DNA of 64,000 nt from RYN-230 sp963837335. GTDB taxonomy: Bacteria > Actinomycetota > Actinomycetes > Streptosporangiales > Streptosporangiaceae. The notes beneath the pieces are model-generated. The model saw only the letters and a program-made list of their open reading frames with translations. It was not told the origin of the DNA and made no database searches. Positions 9,250 to 17,683 of the stretch are shown piece after piece; positions within the stretch are counted from its first letter, which is position 1; each line of letters starts with the position of its first letter. The translations under genes were made by a program, and so were the position numbers. Where the stretch lies: assembly GCA_963837335.1 (NCBI GenBank), contig CAWINS010000012.1, forward strand, positions 48,216 to 112,215. Direction: 5' to 3'.

Positions 9250-10020
9250 ATGACCGACACAGTGCGCTTCGAGGTGTCCGGGCCGGTGGCCACGATCACG
9301 CTCAACCGGCCGGACCGGCTGAACGCGATGACCGAGGAGCTGATCGCCGCGGTCCTGGTTCTCCTGGAGCAGGTGAGCGCGGACGAGGCCGTCCGGGTGC
9401 TGGTGCTGACCGGCGCCGGGCGGGGCTTCTGCGCGGGTGGTGACCTCGGGGCGATGGGGGAGTTCGCGGAACCGCGCACCCCCGGGGCCAGCATCGCGCA
9501 GCTGCGGCGGCTGCACCGGACCACCGAGCTTTTGCACGAGATGCCCAAGCCGACCATCGCGGCGGTCAACGGCCCCTGCGCGGGCGCGGGGCTGTCCTGG
9601 GCCTGCGCCTGCGACCTGCGGATCGCCGCCGAGTCCGCGGTGTTCCGCACCGCGTTCCTCAGCGCGGGGCTGACCGGGGACTTCGGCGGCACCTGGTTGC
9701 TGGCCCGCCTCGTGGGTGCGGGCCGCGCCCGCGACCTCTATTTCCGCAACGAAAAACACAGCGCGGCCGCGGCCCTCAGCATGGGACTGGTCGGTGAGGT
9801 CGTGCCGGACGGCGCCCTGGCGGGCCGGGTGGCCGACCTGGCCGGCCGCCTCGCGGAAGCACCGCCGCACGTCCTCGCCGGGATCAAGCAGAACCTGAAC
9901 GACGCCGAGGAGCTGGACCTGCACGCGGTGCTGAACGCCGAGGCCGAGCGGCAGGTCCGGGCGGCGCTCAGCCACCCGTCCGCCAGCGCCGCGCACCTAG
10001 CCGGGCAGGCACGCGGATGA
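9250..10020 (+). CDS. Enoyl-CoA hydratase/isomerase family protein
   Basis: This 256-residue crotonase-fold protein has the oxyanion-hole segment GAGRGFCAGGDLG (about residues 56-68) and NGPCAGAGLSWACACDLRIA (about 98-117). The position of the first catalytic Glu of classical hydratases is occupied by a non-acidic residue (GLSWACACD), while an acidic residue is kept in GLTGDFGGTW. It may therefore be an isomerase, a dehydratase-like or other crotonase reaction and not simple hydration. ATG 9250 follows GGAGGAG. It lies 39 bases after the kinase and 72 before the CaiB-like gene, all in one direction, consistent with one acyl-CoA operon. Confidence 0.9.
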   Translation: MTDTVRFEVSGPVATITLNRPDRLNAMTEELIAAVLVLLEQVSADEAVRVLVLTGAGRGFCAGGDLGAMGEFAEPRTPGASIAQLRRLHRTTELLHEMPKPTIAAVNGPCAGAGLSWACACDLRIAAESAVFRTAFLSAGLTGDFGGTWLLARLVGAGRARDLYFRNEKHSAAAALSMGLVGEVVPDGALAGRVADLAGRLAEAPPHVLAGIKQNLNDAEELDLHAVLNAEAERQVRAALSHPSASAAHLAGQARG

Positions 10021-10092
10021 CCGGCGGCTGGGCCGCGACGGCGGACCGGGTGCTGCCGGGTCGGTCCGGGCCATCTCCAGCGAGGGGGACCA

Positions 10093-11250
10093 GTGAGTGA
10101 TCCAGTGGCCGCGGCGGGCGGGCCTCCGGCGGGTGGCCCCGCGGCGGGCGGGCCGCTGGCCGGGATCAGGGTCATCGACCTGAGCCGCCTCGCGCCCGGG
10201 CCGTACGGCAGCATGCTGCTGGCCGACCTGGGGGCCGAGGTCATCGCGGTCACCGGGGGCCGCGCCGGGCAGGTTCCCGCGGACTTCGCCCGGGGCAAGC
10301 GGTTCGTGCACCTGAACCTCAAGCACCCGGCCAGCCGCGAGGCCCTGCACCGGCTGGTCGCCACCGCCGACGTCCTGATCGAGGGGTTCCGCCCGGGCGT
10401 GGCCGAGCGGCTCGGCGCGGGCTACGCGGAGCTGAGCCAGGTGAACCCCCGGCTGGTCTACTGCTCGGTGACCGGCTACGACCCGGCCGGCCCGGCGGCC
10501 GGGGCGGCCGGGCACGACATCAACTACCTGGCCGTCACCGGGCTGCTGGGCGCGATGGGTCCGGCGGGCGAGCCGCCCGCGCCGCCGCTCAACGTGGTGG
10601 CCGACCTGGCCGGCGGGGGCCTGCTGGCCGCGTTCGGCATCTGCGCGGCGCTCGTCGAGCGGGACCGCTCCGGGCGCGGGCAGCAGATCACCGCCGCGAT
10701 GACCGACGGCGTGCTGTCCCTGATGGAGATGTGGCTGAACGCCTGGCGGACCCCGCTGCTGCCCGAACGCGGGCTCGGTTTCACCACCGGCGCGGCGCCG
10801 TTCTACCGCTGCTACCGGTGCGCCGACGGGCAGTACGTGGCGGTGGGCGCGGTCGAGGACGGATTCTTCGCGGCCCTGTGGGACGGGCTCGGGCTGCCCG
10901 CGCCTTACCCGGCTGACCGGTTCGAGCCGGCCACCTGGCCGGGCCTGGCCCAGGTCATCGGGGACCGGTTCGCCACCGCGAGCCGGGATGAGTGGACCGC
11001 TGCGTTTGCCGGGATCGACGCCTGCGTCACCCCGGTGCTCACGCCCGGCGAGGTGCTCGGCGCGAGCGGGCCGCCCCAGCCGGTGCCGCGGTTCTCCCGC
11101 ACGCCGGGGGAGCGGGGCCGTGACGGCGCCGCGCCGGACGCCACGGCCGAGGTGCTGGCCCAGGCCGGCCTCAGCGACGAGGAACTGCAGGCGGTCGCCG
11201 AGGACGCCCGGCGTGACGGGGCGTTCGGCTTCAAGTGGCCGCCTGGCTAA
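10093..11250 (+). CDS. CaiB/BaiF family CoA transferase (or acyl-CoA racemase)
   Basis: This 385-residue class III CoA-transferase family protein has the N-terminal segment GIRVIDLSRLAPGPYGSMLLADLGAEVI and the conserved Asp in GHDINYLAVTG, which in the family forms the enzyme-CoA intermediate. The GPAGEPPAPPLNVVADLAGGG stretch resembles alpha-methylacyl-CoA racemases, so racemisation of 2-methyl branches is as likely as CoA transfer. GTG 10093 follows GAGGGGG. It is the last gene of the ligase-kinase-hydratase operon. The C-terminus (FKWPPG) is followed within 70 bases by the separate PadR gene. Confidence 0.88.
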   Translation: MSDPVAAAGGPPAGGPAAGGPLAGIRVIDLSRLAPGPYGSMLLADLGAEVIAVTGGRAGQVPADFARGKRFVHLNLKHPASREALHRLVATADVLIEGFRPGVAERLGAGYAELSQVNPRLVYCSVTGYDPAGPAAGAAGHDINYLAVTGLLGAMGPAGEPPAPPLNVVADLAGGGLLAAFGICAALVERDRSGRGQQITAAMTDGVLSLMEMWLNAWRTPLLPERGLGFTTGAAPFYRCYRCADGQYVAVGAVEDGFFAALWDGLGLPAPYPADRFEPATWPGLAQVIGDRFATASRDEWTAAFAGIDACVTPVLTPGEVLGASGPPQPVPRFSRTPGERGRDGAAPDATAEVLAQAGLSDEELQAVAEDARRDGAFGFKWPPG

Positions 11251-11274
11251 CGCGGCCCTGGGGTTGCCAGAAAA

Positions 11275-11304
11275 TACTCGCTGACATATATTTGCAGACG
11301 AGTA
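11275..11304. promoter_or_regulatory. Inverted repeat, probable PadR operator
   Basis: TACTCG (11275-11280) and CGAGTA (11299-11304) flank 18 bases that contain the AT-rich core ATATATTT, the only such core in this GC-rich interval. It ends 15 bases before the PadR start, a usual place for autoregulation. The spacing is longer than in the best known PadR sites, so the exact site is uncertain. Confidence 0.45.
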
Positions 11305-11319
11305 ATGGAGGGCGATCCG

Positions 11320-11967
11320 ATGGCAGCGAAGCGCAAAGTTGACAACCTGATGGCCCTCGCGGTGCTGGCCACCGTCGTCCAGCAGCCGATGCACCGCTAC
11401 GAGATCGCGTCCCTGATCCGCGCCCGCGGCAAAGACCAGGACATGGACGTCAAGTGGGGGTCCCTCTACACCGTCGTGCAGAACCTGGCCAAGCACGGCT
11501 TCCTGGAGGTGGTCGGCACCAGCCGGCAGGGGGCGCGCCCGGAGCGGACGGTCTACCAGATCACCGAGGCCGGCCTGCAGGAGATGCTCGACTGGACCCG
11601 GGAACTGCTGTCCACACCGGAGCCCGAGCACCCGAGGTTCGCCGCCGGGCTCTCCGTGCAGATGATCCTGTCGCCAGATGAGGTGATGGCCCTGCTGCGG
11701 ACCCGGCTCGGCCGGCTGGAGGAGTCGATCGCCGCCCGTCGCGCTGCGATCACCGGGCACCTCAAGGAGATTCCCCGCCTGTTCCTGGTCGAGGAGGAGT
11801 TCGCAGTGGCGATGGTCGAGGCGGAGGCGGCCTGGGTCCGCGCCCTCCTGGAGGAGCTGACCTCGGGAAGCTTCCCCGATCTCGCGATGTGGCGGACCTT
11901 GCACGATGGCGGCGAGATGCCACCGGAGCTGGTCGAGCTCGCGCAGAGGGGGGTGGCAGACGAGTAG
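11320..11967 (+). CDS. PadR-family transcriptional regulator
   Basis: This 215-residue protein has an N-terminal winged helix typical of PadR (AVLATVVQQPMHRYEIASLI, then GSLYTVVQNLAKHGFLEV and RTVYQITEAGLQEML). A long C-terminal helical part serves dimerisation. ATG 11320 is chosen because GGAGGG lies 7 bases before it; an in-frame ATG at 11305 overlaps the operator flank. PadR proteins repress promoters until a phenolic acid or drug-like ligand binds. The nearest co-directional target is the FAD monooxygenase 206 bases downstream, which could be substrate-linked. Confidence 0.9.
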   Translation: MAAKRKVDNLMALAVLATVVQQPMHRYEIASLIRARGKDQDMDVKWGSLYTVVQNLAKHGFLEVVGTSRQGARPERTVYQITEAGLQEMLDWTRELLSTPEPEHPRFAAGLSVQMILSPDEVMALLRTRLGRLEESIAARRAAITGHLKEIPRLFLVEEEFAVAMVEAEAAWVRALLEELTSGSFPDLAMWRTLHDGGEMPPELVELAQRGVADE

Positions 11968-12173
11968 AAAGCGCTAAATGGTCCCGAGGCGGTGCGGCAA
12001 CACCGCCGCCGGGACCCGGGGCGGCTGCTCGCAGCCATCCCGTCCAGCACCCGCGAACCGATGCCCGCACGAGACGAACCCGGCCACGAGGTGGCAACCA
12101 AAGGATAGCTGGGTTCCCCGTGCGTGATCTCGGCGCAGAGCAACCGACGAACACCACGTACAGGAGAGAACCC

Positions 12174-13406
12174 ATGTCTGCAGCCACGTCCAAAGTCCGC
12201 ACCGCACTGGTCATCGGCGGCGGGATCGCCGGTCCTGTCGCCGCGACCGCCCTGCTCAAGGCCGGCCTCCAGGCGACCGTCTACGAGGCCTACCCCACTC
12301 TGGCCGAGGGGATCGGCGGCGGGCTGGCCCTGGCCCCCAACGGCCTGGCCGCGCTCGGCATCATCGGCGCCGACGACGCCGTCCGGGCCCTGGCCACGCC
12401 GATCACCGGGACGGTCATGGCGGTCGGCGGGAACACCCGCCGGCTGCCCAGCCTGGCGGGCGTGGAGCCACTCCAGGTCATCGGCCGCGGCGACCTGCAC
12501 CGGGTCCTGCACGACCGGGCGGTCGAGTCGGGCGTGCGCTTCGAGTACGGCAAGCGCCTGGTGGCAGTCGACGAAGCCCCGGACTCGGTCACGGCGAGGT
12601 TCGACGACGGCACCGCCGCCACCGCCGACGTCCTGATCGGCGCCGACGGCGTCCGTTCCACCGTCAGGACCCTGATCGACCCGGAAGCCCCCGGCGCTGG
12701 CTACACGGGATTGCTCGGCTTCCAGGGCTATGTCAACGCCAGCCCCGACCTCGACCCCGAGCCTGGCGTCATGACGTTCGCCTTCGGCAAGCGTGCCTAC
12801 TACCTGTTCTGGAAGATGGCGGACGGCCGGGTGACCTGGGGCGCGAACCTGCCGTCGAAGCAGTACATGTCGCTGGCTGAGGCCCGGGCGATCCCGGCCG
12901 GGCAGTGGCTGCAGACGCTGCGCGACACGTACGCGGGCGACCTTCCGGGTGAGCTGCTGGCGAACCGCACCACTGCGGAAAACCTCGACGTCACCGGGGC
13001 GATCCACATCATGCCGCCTGTCCCGCACTGGTACCGCGGTCGCATGGTGCTGGTCGGTGACGCCGTCCACGCGCCGTCCAACAGCACCGGCCAGGGCGCG
13101 TCGCTGGCGATCGAGAGCGCCATCCAGCTGGCGCGCTGCCTGCGGGACCTGCCCGATCCCACGTCGGCGTTCAGTGCTTACGAGCGGTTGCGGCGGGGGC
13201 GGGTGGAGAGGATCACGAAGCGGGGCGCCCGGACGAACAGCGCTAAGACGCCCGGGCCGGTCGCGCGCAAGGCGATGTATGCGCTGATGCCGGTTTTCTT
13301 CAAGCTGATGAACTTCGAGAAGGTCATGGGGTGGGAGCAGCAGTACCGGATCGACTGGGATGCGCCTGCCGTGGCCGGGACTTCGGTGCCGACCCAGGTG
13401 TCCTGA
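12174..13406 (+). CDS. FAD-dependent aromatic monooxygenase (UbiH/PHBH-like)
   Basis: This 410-residue flavoprotein monooxygenase starts at ATG 12174 behind AGGAGAG, although the frame is open much further upstream. The FAD motif VIGGGIAGPVAATAL is at the N-terminus, the DG motif reads LIGADGVRSTVR near residue 155, and the GD motif is VLVGDAVHAPSNSTGQGASLAIESA near 295. The family hydroxylates aromatic rings or tailors polyketides, and some members inactivate tetracyclines or rifamycins. It follows the PadR gene and abuts the stop of the convergent ketosynthase without a gap, so it is probably a PadR-controlled single gene. The substrate is unknown. Confidence 0.9.
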   Translation: MSAATSKVRTALVIGGGIAGPVAATALLKAGLQATVYEAYPTLAEGIGGGLALAPNGLAALGIIGADDAVRALATPITGTVMAVGGNTRRLPSLAGVEPLQVIGRGDLHRVLHDRAVESGVRFEYGKRLVAVDEAPDSVTARFDDGTAATADVLIGADGVRSTVRTLIDPEAPGAGYTGLLGFQGYVNASPDLDPEPGVMTFAFGKRAYYLFWKMADGRVTWGANLPSKQYMSLAEARAIPAGQWLQTLRDTYAGDLPGELLANRTTAENLDVTGAIHIMPPVPHWYRGRMVLVGDAVHAPSNSTGQGASLAIESAIQLARCLRDLPDPTSAFSAYERLRRGRVERITKRGARTNSAKTPGPVARKAMYALMPVFFKLMNFEKVMGWEQQYRIDWDAPAVAGTSVPTQVS

Positions 13407-14630
13407 TCAGGCCCGGGTGACGATCAGGCAGGCGTCCTGACCGCCGAAGCCGAACCCGTTGACCTGCAGCACGTCGATGTCGGCCTTGGCGGGCGCGTGA
13501 GTGATGACCCGGAAGCGGGCCACCGGCTCCACCTCGGTGGTCCCCGCGACCTGCACGAGCGTGCCCGCCTGCATCCCGTGCAGCCCAGCGAGCAGGCCCA
13601 TCACACCGCTGGCCGAGCCGGTGTGCCCCACGTGGCCCTTGATCGAGGTGACCGGGAGTTCCGCGGCGTGCTCGCCGAACACGTCGTTGATCGCCCGGGC
13701 CTCGGCCAGGTCCCCGGCGGGCGTCGCGGTGGCGTGCGCGATCACCGCGTCCACCGCCTGCGGGCCCGGCAGTCCCGCGTCACGCTGCGCGCGGCGCATG
13801 GCCTCGGCCTCCCACCGGCCGGACGGCTCCGGCGAGGAGGGATGGAAGCCTTCGGACAGCGACGCGTACCCGGTGACCAGGCCGTAGACATGCGCGCCGC
13901 GCCGCGCGGCCCGCCCGGCGTTCTCCAGCACCACCACGGCCGCCCCGGCGCCCTCCACCACCCCGCAGCGATGCACATCAAAGGGCAGGCTGGCCCGGTC
14001 CGCCCGGTCCGGTGGGCTGGACATCCCGTAGCTGCGCTGGCTGTAGGCCAGCGCAGGCGCCAGGCCGCACTCGGTGCCGCCCGCGATGATGACGTCGGCC
14101 TGCCCGCTCTCGATCATCCGGGCGCCGGTGCCGATCGCGTCCAGCGAGGAGGCGCAGGCTGAGGAGACCGTGAGCAGCGGGCCGTGCAGCCCGTAGTGGA
14201 TAGCGATCTGCCCGGCCGCCATGTTCGGCCAGACCTGGATGTTCAGCTTCCGCGGCACCGCATCGGGGCCCTCGGCGTCCAGCAGTCGCTGGGCGTCGAG
14301 CAGGGCCCGCGCGCCGGCCATCGTCACACCCAGCACCACCCCGGTGCGCAGCGGGTCGAAGTCCCCGCCCGCGTCGCGCACCGCCTGGATGCTGGCGGCC
14401 AGGGCGTGCTGGGTGAAGGTGTCCGAGCCTGCGATGACCCGCTCGTCCAGCCACGCGGCCGGGTCGAAGTCCGGTACCGGGGCGATCCAGGCGTACCGGC
14501 CGGCCTCCGGCTCGGCCCAGGGCGCCGCGGTCACGCCGTGCTCACCCGCGTCGAGCCGGGTGAAGTACTCGCCGGCGGACTGGCCGATGCAGGAGATGAC
14601 GCCGATCCCGGTGATGGCCACGTCCCGCAT
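13407..14630 (-). CDS. Beta-ketoacyl-ACP synthase, KAS II (FabF)-like
   Basis: This 407-residue condensing enzyme keeps the Cys-His-His triad: Cys in VSSACASSLDA (about residue 158), His in AHATATPAGD, and His in KGHVGHTGSASG. VNGFGFGGQDA at the C-terminus is typical. The start is ATG 14630 with GGAAGGGG upstream; a longer frame to 14684 would overlap the control region. No ACP, ketoreductase or malonyl transferase is adjacent, so it is not part of a standard fatty-acid cluster. It diverges from an acyl-CoA ligase with a shared 83-base promoter region that carries the putative TetR site. It may act in a specialised chain elongation; that is inference. Confidence 0.88.
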   Translation of the reverse strand: MRDVAITGIGVISCIGQSAGEYFTRLDAGEHGVTAAPWAEPEAGRYAWIAPVPDFDPAAWLDERVIAGSDTFTQHALAASIQAVRDAGGDFDPLRTGVVLGVTMAGARALLDAQRLLDAEGPDAVPRKLNIQVWPNMAAGQIAIHYGLHGPLLTVSSACASSLDAIGTGARMIESGQADVIIAGGTECGLAPALAYSQRSYGMSSPPDRADRASLPFDVHRCGVVEGAGAAVVVLENAGRAARRGAHVYGLVTGYASLSEGFHPSSPEPSGRWEAEAMRRAQRDAGLPGPQAVDAVIAHATATPAGDLAEARAINDVFGEHAAELPVTSIKGHVGHTGSASGVMGLLAGLHGMQAGTLVQVAGTTEVEPVARFRVITHAPAKADIDVLQVNGFGFGGQDACLIVTRA

Positions 14631-14652
14631 CCGCTGCCCCTTCCGCTGCTCA

Positions 14653-14683
14653 TTGACAGTAGTTGAATCCGACGTCAGAATCA
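14653..14683 (+). promoter_or_regulatory. Promoter with degenerate copy of the TetR-type operator
   Basis: TTGACA (14653-14658) and CAGAAT (14676-14681) are 17 bp apart, ending about 32 bases before the ligase ATG. On the minus strand the region 14658-14683 contains TGACGTCGGATTCAA, matching the core of the perfect site at 29709 (TTGACGTCGGAATCAA). The outer arms are poor, at 5 of 9 and 6 of 9 positions. It sits between the divergent ketosynthase and ligase and could control both. Confidence 0.5.
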
Positions 14684-14712
14684 ATCAGCCGCATGCGGCC
14701 CCGGAGGCAGTC

Positions 14713-16227
14713 ATGAAGCTCACCCTCGCCGATTTCATCGCGATGAACGTCCGGTCGTTCCCGGACCGCCAGGCCATCGAGGTGCTTGGCGCCGCACCGG
14801 AGAGTTACACGTACCGGGAGATGTGGCTGCGGGTCTCGGCCCTGGCCGACGCCCTGCGCCAGGTCGAGCCGGGTCCGCACGGACCGGTGGCCGCCACGCT
14901 GCTGGGCAACGGGACCGACGCGCTGCTCATCTACCTGGCCGGGCAGCTCGCGGGCTGCGCGATCGTGCCGGTCAACACGCGGCTCGCGCACCCGGAGATC
15001 CTGCACATCATCAACGACTCGGGGGCGGCCCGCATCTTCTCCGGCGGGGACCTGCTGCCCATGGCGGAGGAGGTGGCGGCCGCCGCGGACCACGCCGTCA
15101 CGGTCATCGACCCGGCCCCGCTGCCCACCCCGGGCCACCTGCGCGACCCGGCCATCCCCGATCCGGCCAAAGGCGACCAGATGGCGGCCGTCTTCTACAC
15201 CTCGGGCACCACCGGGGCGCCCAAGGGCGCGGCGATGACCAACGACACCTGGCTGATCAACGCGATGCGCTGGGGCTGGCAGCTCGGCCTGAACTGGGAC
15301 GACGTCATGCTGGTGCCCGGCCCGCTGTTCCACATGTCCTACTGCAGTTTCGCCTTCGGCACCCTGATGATCGGTGGCCGGATCCGGATCATGCCCTCAT
15401 TCGACGCCGCCCGCGCCTGCGACGAGTTCGCCGGGACCGCCACTACGGCGTTCCTGGTGCCGTCGATGACCTCGATGATGATCGAAGAGTGGCAGCGCCG
15501 CGGCCGGCCCCCGCTGACCAGAATGCGGGCCATGATGACGGCGGCCGCCTCGGTGTCACCCGAGGCGCTCGCCGACGCGTTCGCGATGTTCCCGAACGCC
15601 CGGATCACCGAGACCTACGGCTGGACCGAGGCCGGATTCGCCACGGACGAGGTCAAGCGCCCGGAGACCCTCGCGGACGCGACCGTCGGGTACTCCACGC
15701 TCGGCTGCGAGATCGCGATCCTGGACCCGGACGGCAATCCGGTCCCGCCGGGGGAGCAGGGTGAGGTGGCGGTGAAGACCCTGGCCCATTTTTCCGGCTA
15801 CCTGAACCGGCCCGACGCTACCGCCGCCGCGTGGGCCGGGGACTTCCTGCGCTCGGACGACATCGGGGTGCTGGAGAAGGACGGCCGGCTGCGGATCATC
15901 GACCGGAAAAACGGCCTCATCATCAGCGGCGGCGAGAACGTCTACGCCGCCGAAGTCGAGCGGGTGCTGATCAGCCACCCGCAGGTCCGCGACGTCACCG
16001 TGATCGGCAAGCCGGACCAGCGCTGGGGCGAGGTCGTGGTCGCGGTGGTGGTGCCCGAGCCCGGGAACGCCCCCGACCCGGGCGAGGTCACCGCGTTCTG
16101 CCGGGCCCGGCTGGCCGGCTACAAGTGCCCGCGGGAGGTCCAGGTCTGGGACGACCTGCCCCGCAACTCGATGGGCAAGATCCAGCGCTTCATCATCCGC
16201 GACCGCGTCGCCGCCGGCCCCGCCTAG
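14713..16227 (+). CDS. AMP-forming acyl-CoA ligase (second copy)
   Basis: This 504-residue ANL-superfamily ligase starts at ATG 14713 after GGAGGC. Motifs in order are VFYTSGTTGAPKGAAM near residue 160, TYGWTEAGF near 300, IDRKNGLIISGGENVYAAEVE near 395-415, and the catalytic Lys in NSMGKIQR near the end. It is predicted to form an acyl-CoA from a free acid and is distinct in sequence from the ligase at 6563. It diverges from the ketosynthase; such a pair could feed an activated starter to a condensing enzyme, or simply share a promoter. Its stop overlaps the DUF397 remnant on the other strand by 4 bases. Confidence 0.92.
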   Translation: MKLTLADFIAMNVRSFPDRQAIEVLGAAPESYTYREMWLRVSALADALRQVEPGPHGPVAATLLGNGTDALLIYLAGQLAGCAIVPVNTRLAHPEILHIINDSGAARIFSGGDLLPMAEEVAAAADHAVTVIDPAPLPTPGHLRDPAIPDPAKGDQMAAVFYTSGTTGAPKGAAMTNDTWLINAMRWGWQLGLNWDDVMLVPGPLFHMSYCSFAFGTLMIGGRIRIMPSFDAARACDEFAGTATTAFLVPSMTSMMIEEWQRRGRPPLTRMRAMMTAAASVSPEALADAFAMFPNARITETYGWTEAGFATDEVKRPETLADATVGYSTLGCEIAILDPDGNPVPPGEQGEVAVKTLAHFSGYLNRPDATAAAWAGDFLRSDDIGVLEKDGRLRIIDRKNGLIISGGENVYAAEVERVLISHPQVRDVTVIGKPDQRWGEVVVAVVVPEPGNAPDPGEVTAFCRARLAGYKCPREVQVWDDLPRNSMGKIQRFIIRDRVAAGPA

Positions 16228-16423
16228 CGTGTCTCGCGGATCCCGGCCACGAACGCGGACCAGTCCGCCCGGCTGAACCTCAGCACTGGACCGTCCGGAT
16301 CCTTGCTGTCCCGCACCGCGATCACGCCCGGGAGGTTGCCCGCGACCTCGACGCAGGTTCCGCCGTTGCTGCCGCTGTAGCTGCTCGTGCGCCACTGGGC
16401 GCCGTCAGTCCGCCGTCATCCAT
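16224..16423 (-). pseudogene. DUF397 small protein, start separated from body by an indel
   Basis: The body reads AQWRTSSYSGSNGG, then TCVEVAGNL and WSAFVAGIRETR, a full match to the actinobacterial DUF397 pattern that accompanies DUF5753 regulators. In this frame there is no ATG, GTG or TTG before the conserved part, and a stop lies at 16416-16418. A natural start (ATG 16423, MDDGGLT) is one frame away, and restoring one base near 16402-16404 joins it. The start overlaps the end of the XRE gene, as usual for these pairs. Either the gene is broken or the sequence lost one base here. Confidence 0.7.
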
Positions 16424-17243
16424 TCCTTCTCAGCCACCTTCATGATCAGGTCGAGGGAGGCGCCGCCCGGCAGGGCCAGCGAGCGGAGGGTGTCGAAGAC
16501 CACGCGAGGCCTGGGCGATGATCGGGGGCATCTCGATGACCTGCCCTACCGTCGCCGTCTCCAGGTACACGGTATCGCGCTGGCCATCGACCTCCGCGAT
16601 AGCGAAATGGGCCAAGCAGGCCTGCGTGCGCCCCGGCTTCGAAAGGTATGACCTGCACGGAGATCCGCGAGCGCTCCGTCATCGGACACAGGTGCGCGAG
16701 TTGCTCGTGCATGATCCTGCGATCACCGATACAGCGATGCAGGACACCTTCATCTACAACGCACCATAGGTGTGGCGGATCATCCTTAAGCAGCACTTCC
16801 TGGCGCTGTATCCGTGCGCTGACCTGTGCTGCGATCTCTCTCCTCAGTTGCGTCAGGCTGGGCCCCCGCAAGACAGCGCGCGCGTAATCGTCCGTTTGGA
16901 GCAGGCCTGGAATCAGCAGCGGCTCGTACCAGCGCAGGGTCTGAGCCTGTTCCTCGGCCTCGGGCCAGCGGTGGAACCACGCCGGGTAGACCTGCTGCAC
17001 CGACACCTTGCGCAGCCGCCGGAACGTGCCCGGTGTGCCCAACGCTTGGTCGGCCTTATCCGCGTGCTGTTTCGAGGGATGAGTCCGGCAGGTTTCCAGC
17101 TTGGCGATCACCGAGGTGCTGTAGCCCATTCGCCCGGCTAACTGCTCCTGAGTTAGGCCACCCGCCTCACGCTGGGCCTTTAATTCCTGCGCGAACGCCT
17201 GCACCCCGGACATGGGGCTGGCGTCTTCCGTGCGAACCGCCAT
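16405..17243 (-). pseudogene. XRE-type regulator with DUF5753 domain, two frameshifts
   Basis: The N-terminal helix-turn-helix (QEQLAGRMGYSTSVIAKLE, about residues 33-51) is intact, followed by the DUF5753 body (WFHRWPEAEEQAQTLRWYEP, LIPGLLQT, and HLCPMTERSRISVQVIPFEAG). Near 16602-16608 the frame changes, and FAIAEVDGQRDTVYLET continues in the next one. Near 16505-16511 it changes again, and RVVFDTLRSLALPGGASL leads to the natural end KEWMTAD. ATG 17243 follows GGAGAAGAAGGGGG. The class pairs with DUF397 in many actinobacteria and often regulates development or secondary metabolism. Both shifts are single extra bases in otherwise conserved sequence, so error is plausible. Confidence 0.85.
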
Positions 17244-17386
17244 TGTTCCCCCTTCTTCTCCTTGACCGCGTGACCCACCGTGCACGCGTGGATCTGTAGC
17301 GCAGCCTACGACTCCGGGGCCACGCTACGGGCGAGCCCTGCGACCAGACGCCCACCACCGGACGAATACCACCGGAGGAATCAGCC

Positions 17387-17653
17387 ATGAACATCTTTGA
17401 CGACGACGGGGATGCCCGCGCAGGCCTGGAGCACGGCCAGGCCGTACTTCTCTCCGAACGGCGCTTACAGAAGCAGTTAGCGGCGCTGGCCGACCAGTGC
17501 CCGGATCACCTGATCAGTACCGAGAGCTACCCGGGCCGGGGCAGGCGGTTCGTGGCCCGGGCGCGCCCCGGCACGGCCGCCCGTCCCTGGCTGGTGCTCA
17601 CTCCCGACCTGGACGAACTCCGCGCTGCCCTGCCTAGCCGCGCGACCTGCTGA
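17387..17653 (+). CDS. Small hypothetical protein, 88 residues
   Basis: ATG 17387 follows CGGAGGAATCAGCC. The protein starts with an acidic MNIFDDDGDAR, continues with a helix-forming middle (LLSERRLQKQLAALADQCPDHL) and a basic GRGRRFVARARPG, and ends in a short region with LTPDLDELRAAL. I recognise no domain. It diverges from the XRE regulator, with about 140 bases between the two starts, so it may be one of its targets. Small acidic-start proteins next to DUF5753 regulators are common in actinobacteria, but no role is implied. Confidence 0.6.
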   Translation: MNIFDDDGDARAGLEHGQAVLLSERRLQKQLAALADQCPDHLISTESYPGRGRRFVARARPGTAARPWLVLTPDLDELRAALPSRATC

Positions 17654-17683
17654 TCAGGGCTGATGGCTTGGTCGGAGGAACTC

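Noticed and set aside
9997..11904. 635-codon open frame on the minus strand
   Set aside because: It is antisense to the CaiB-like and PadR genes and lacks any domain pattern.
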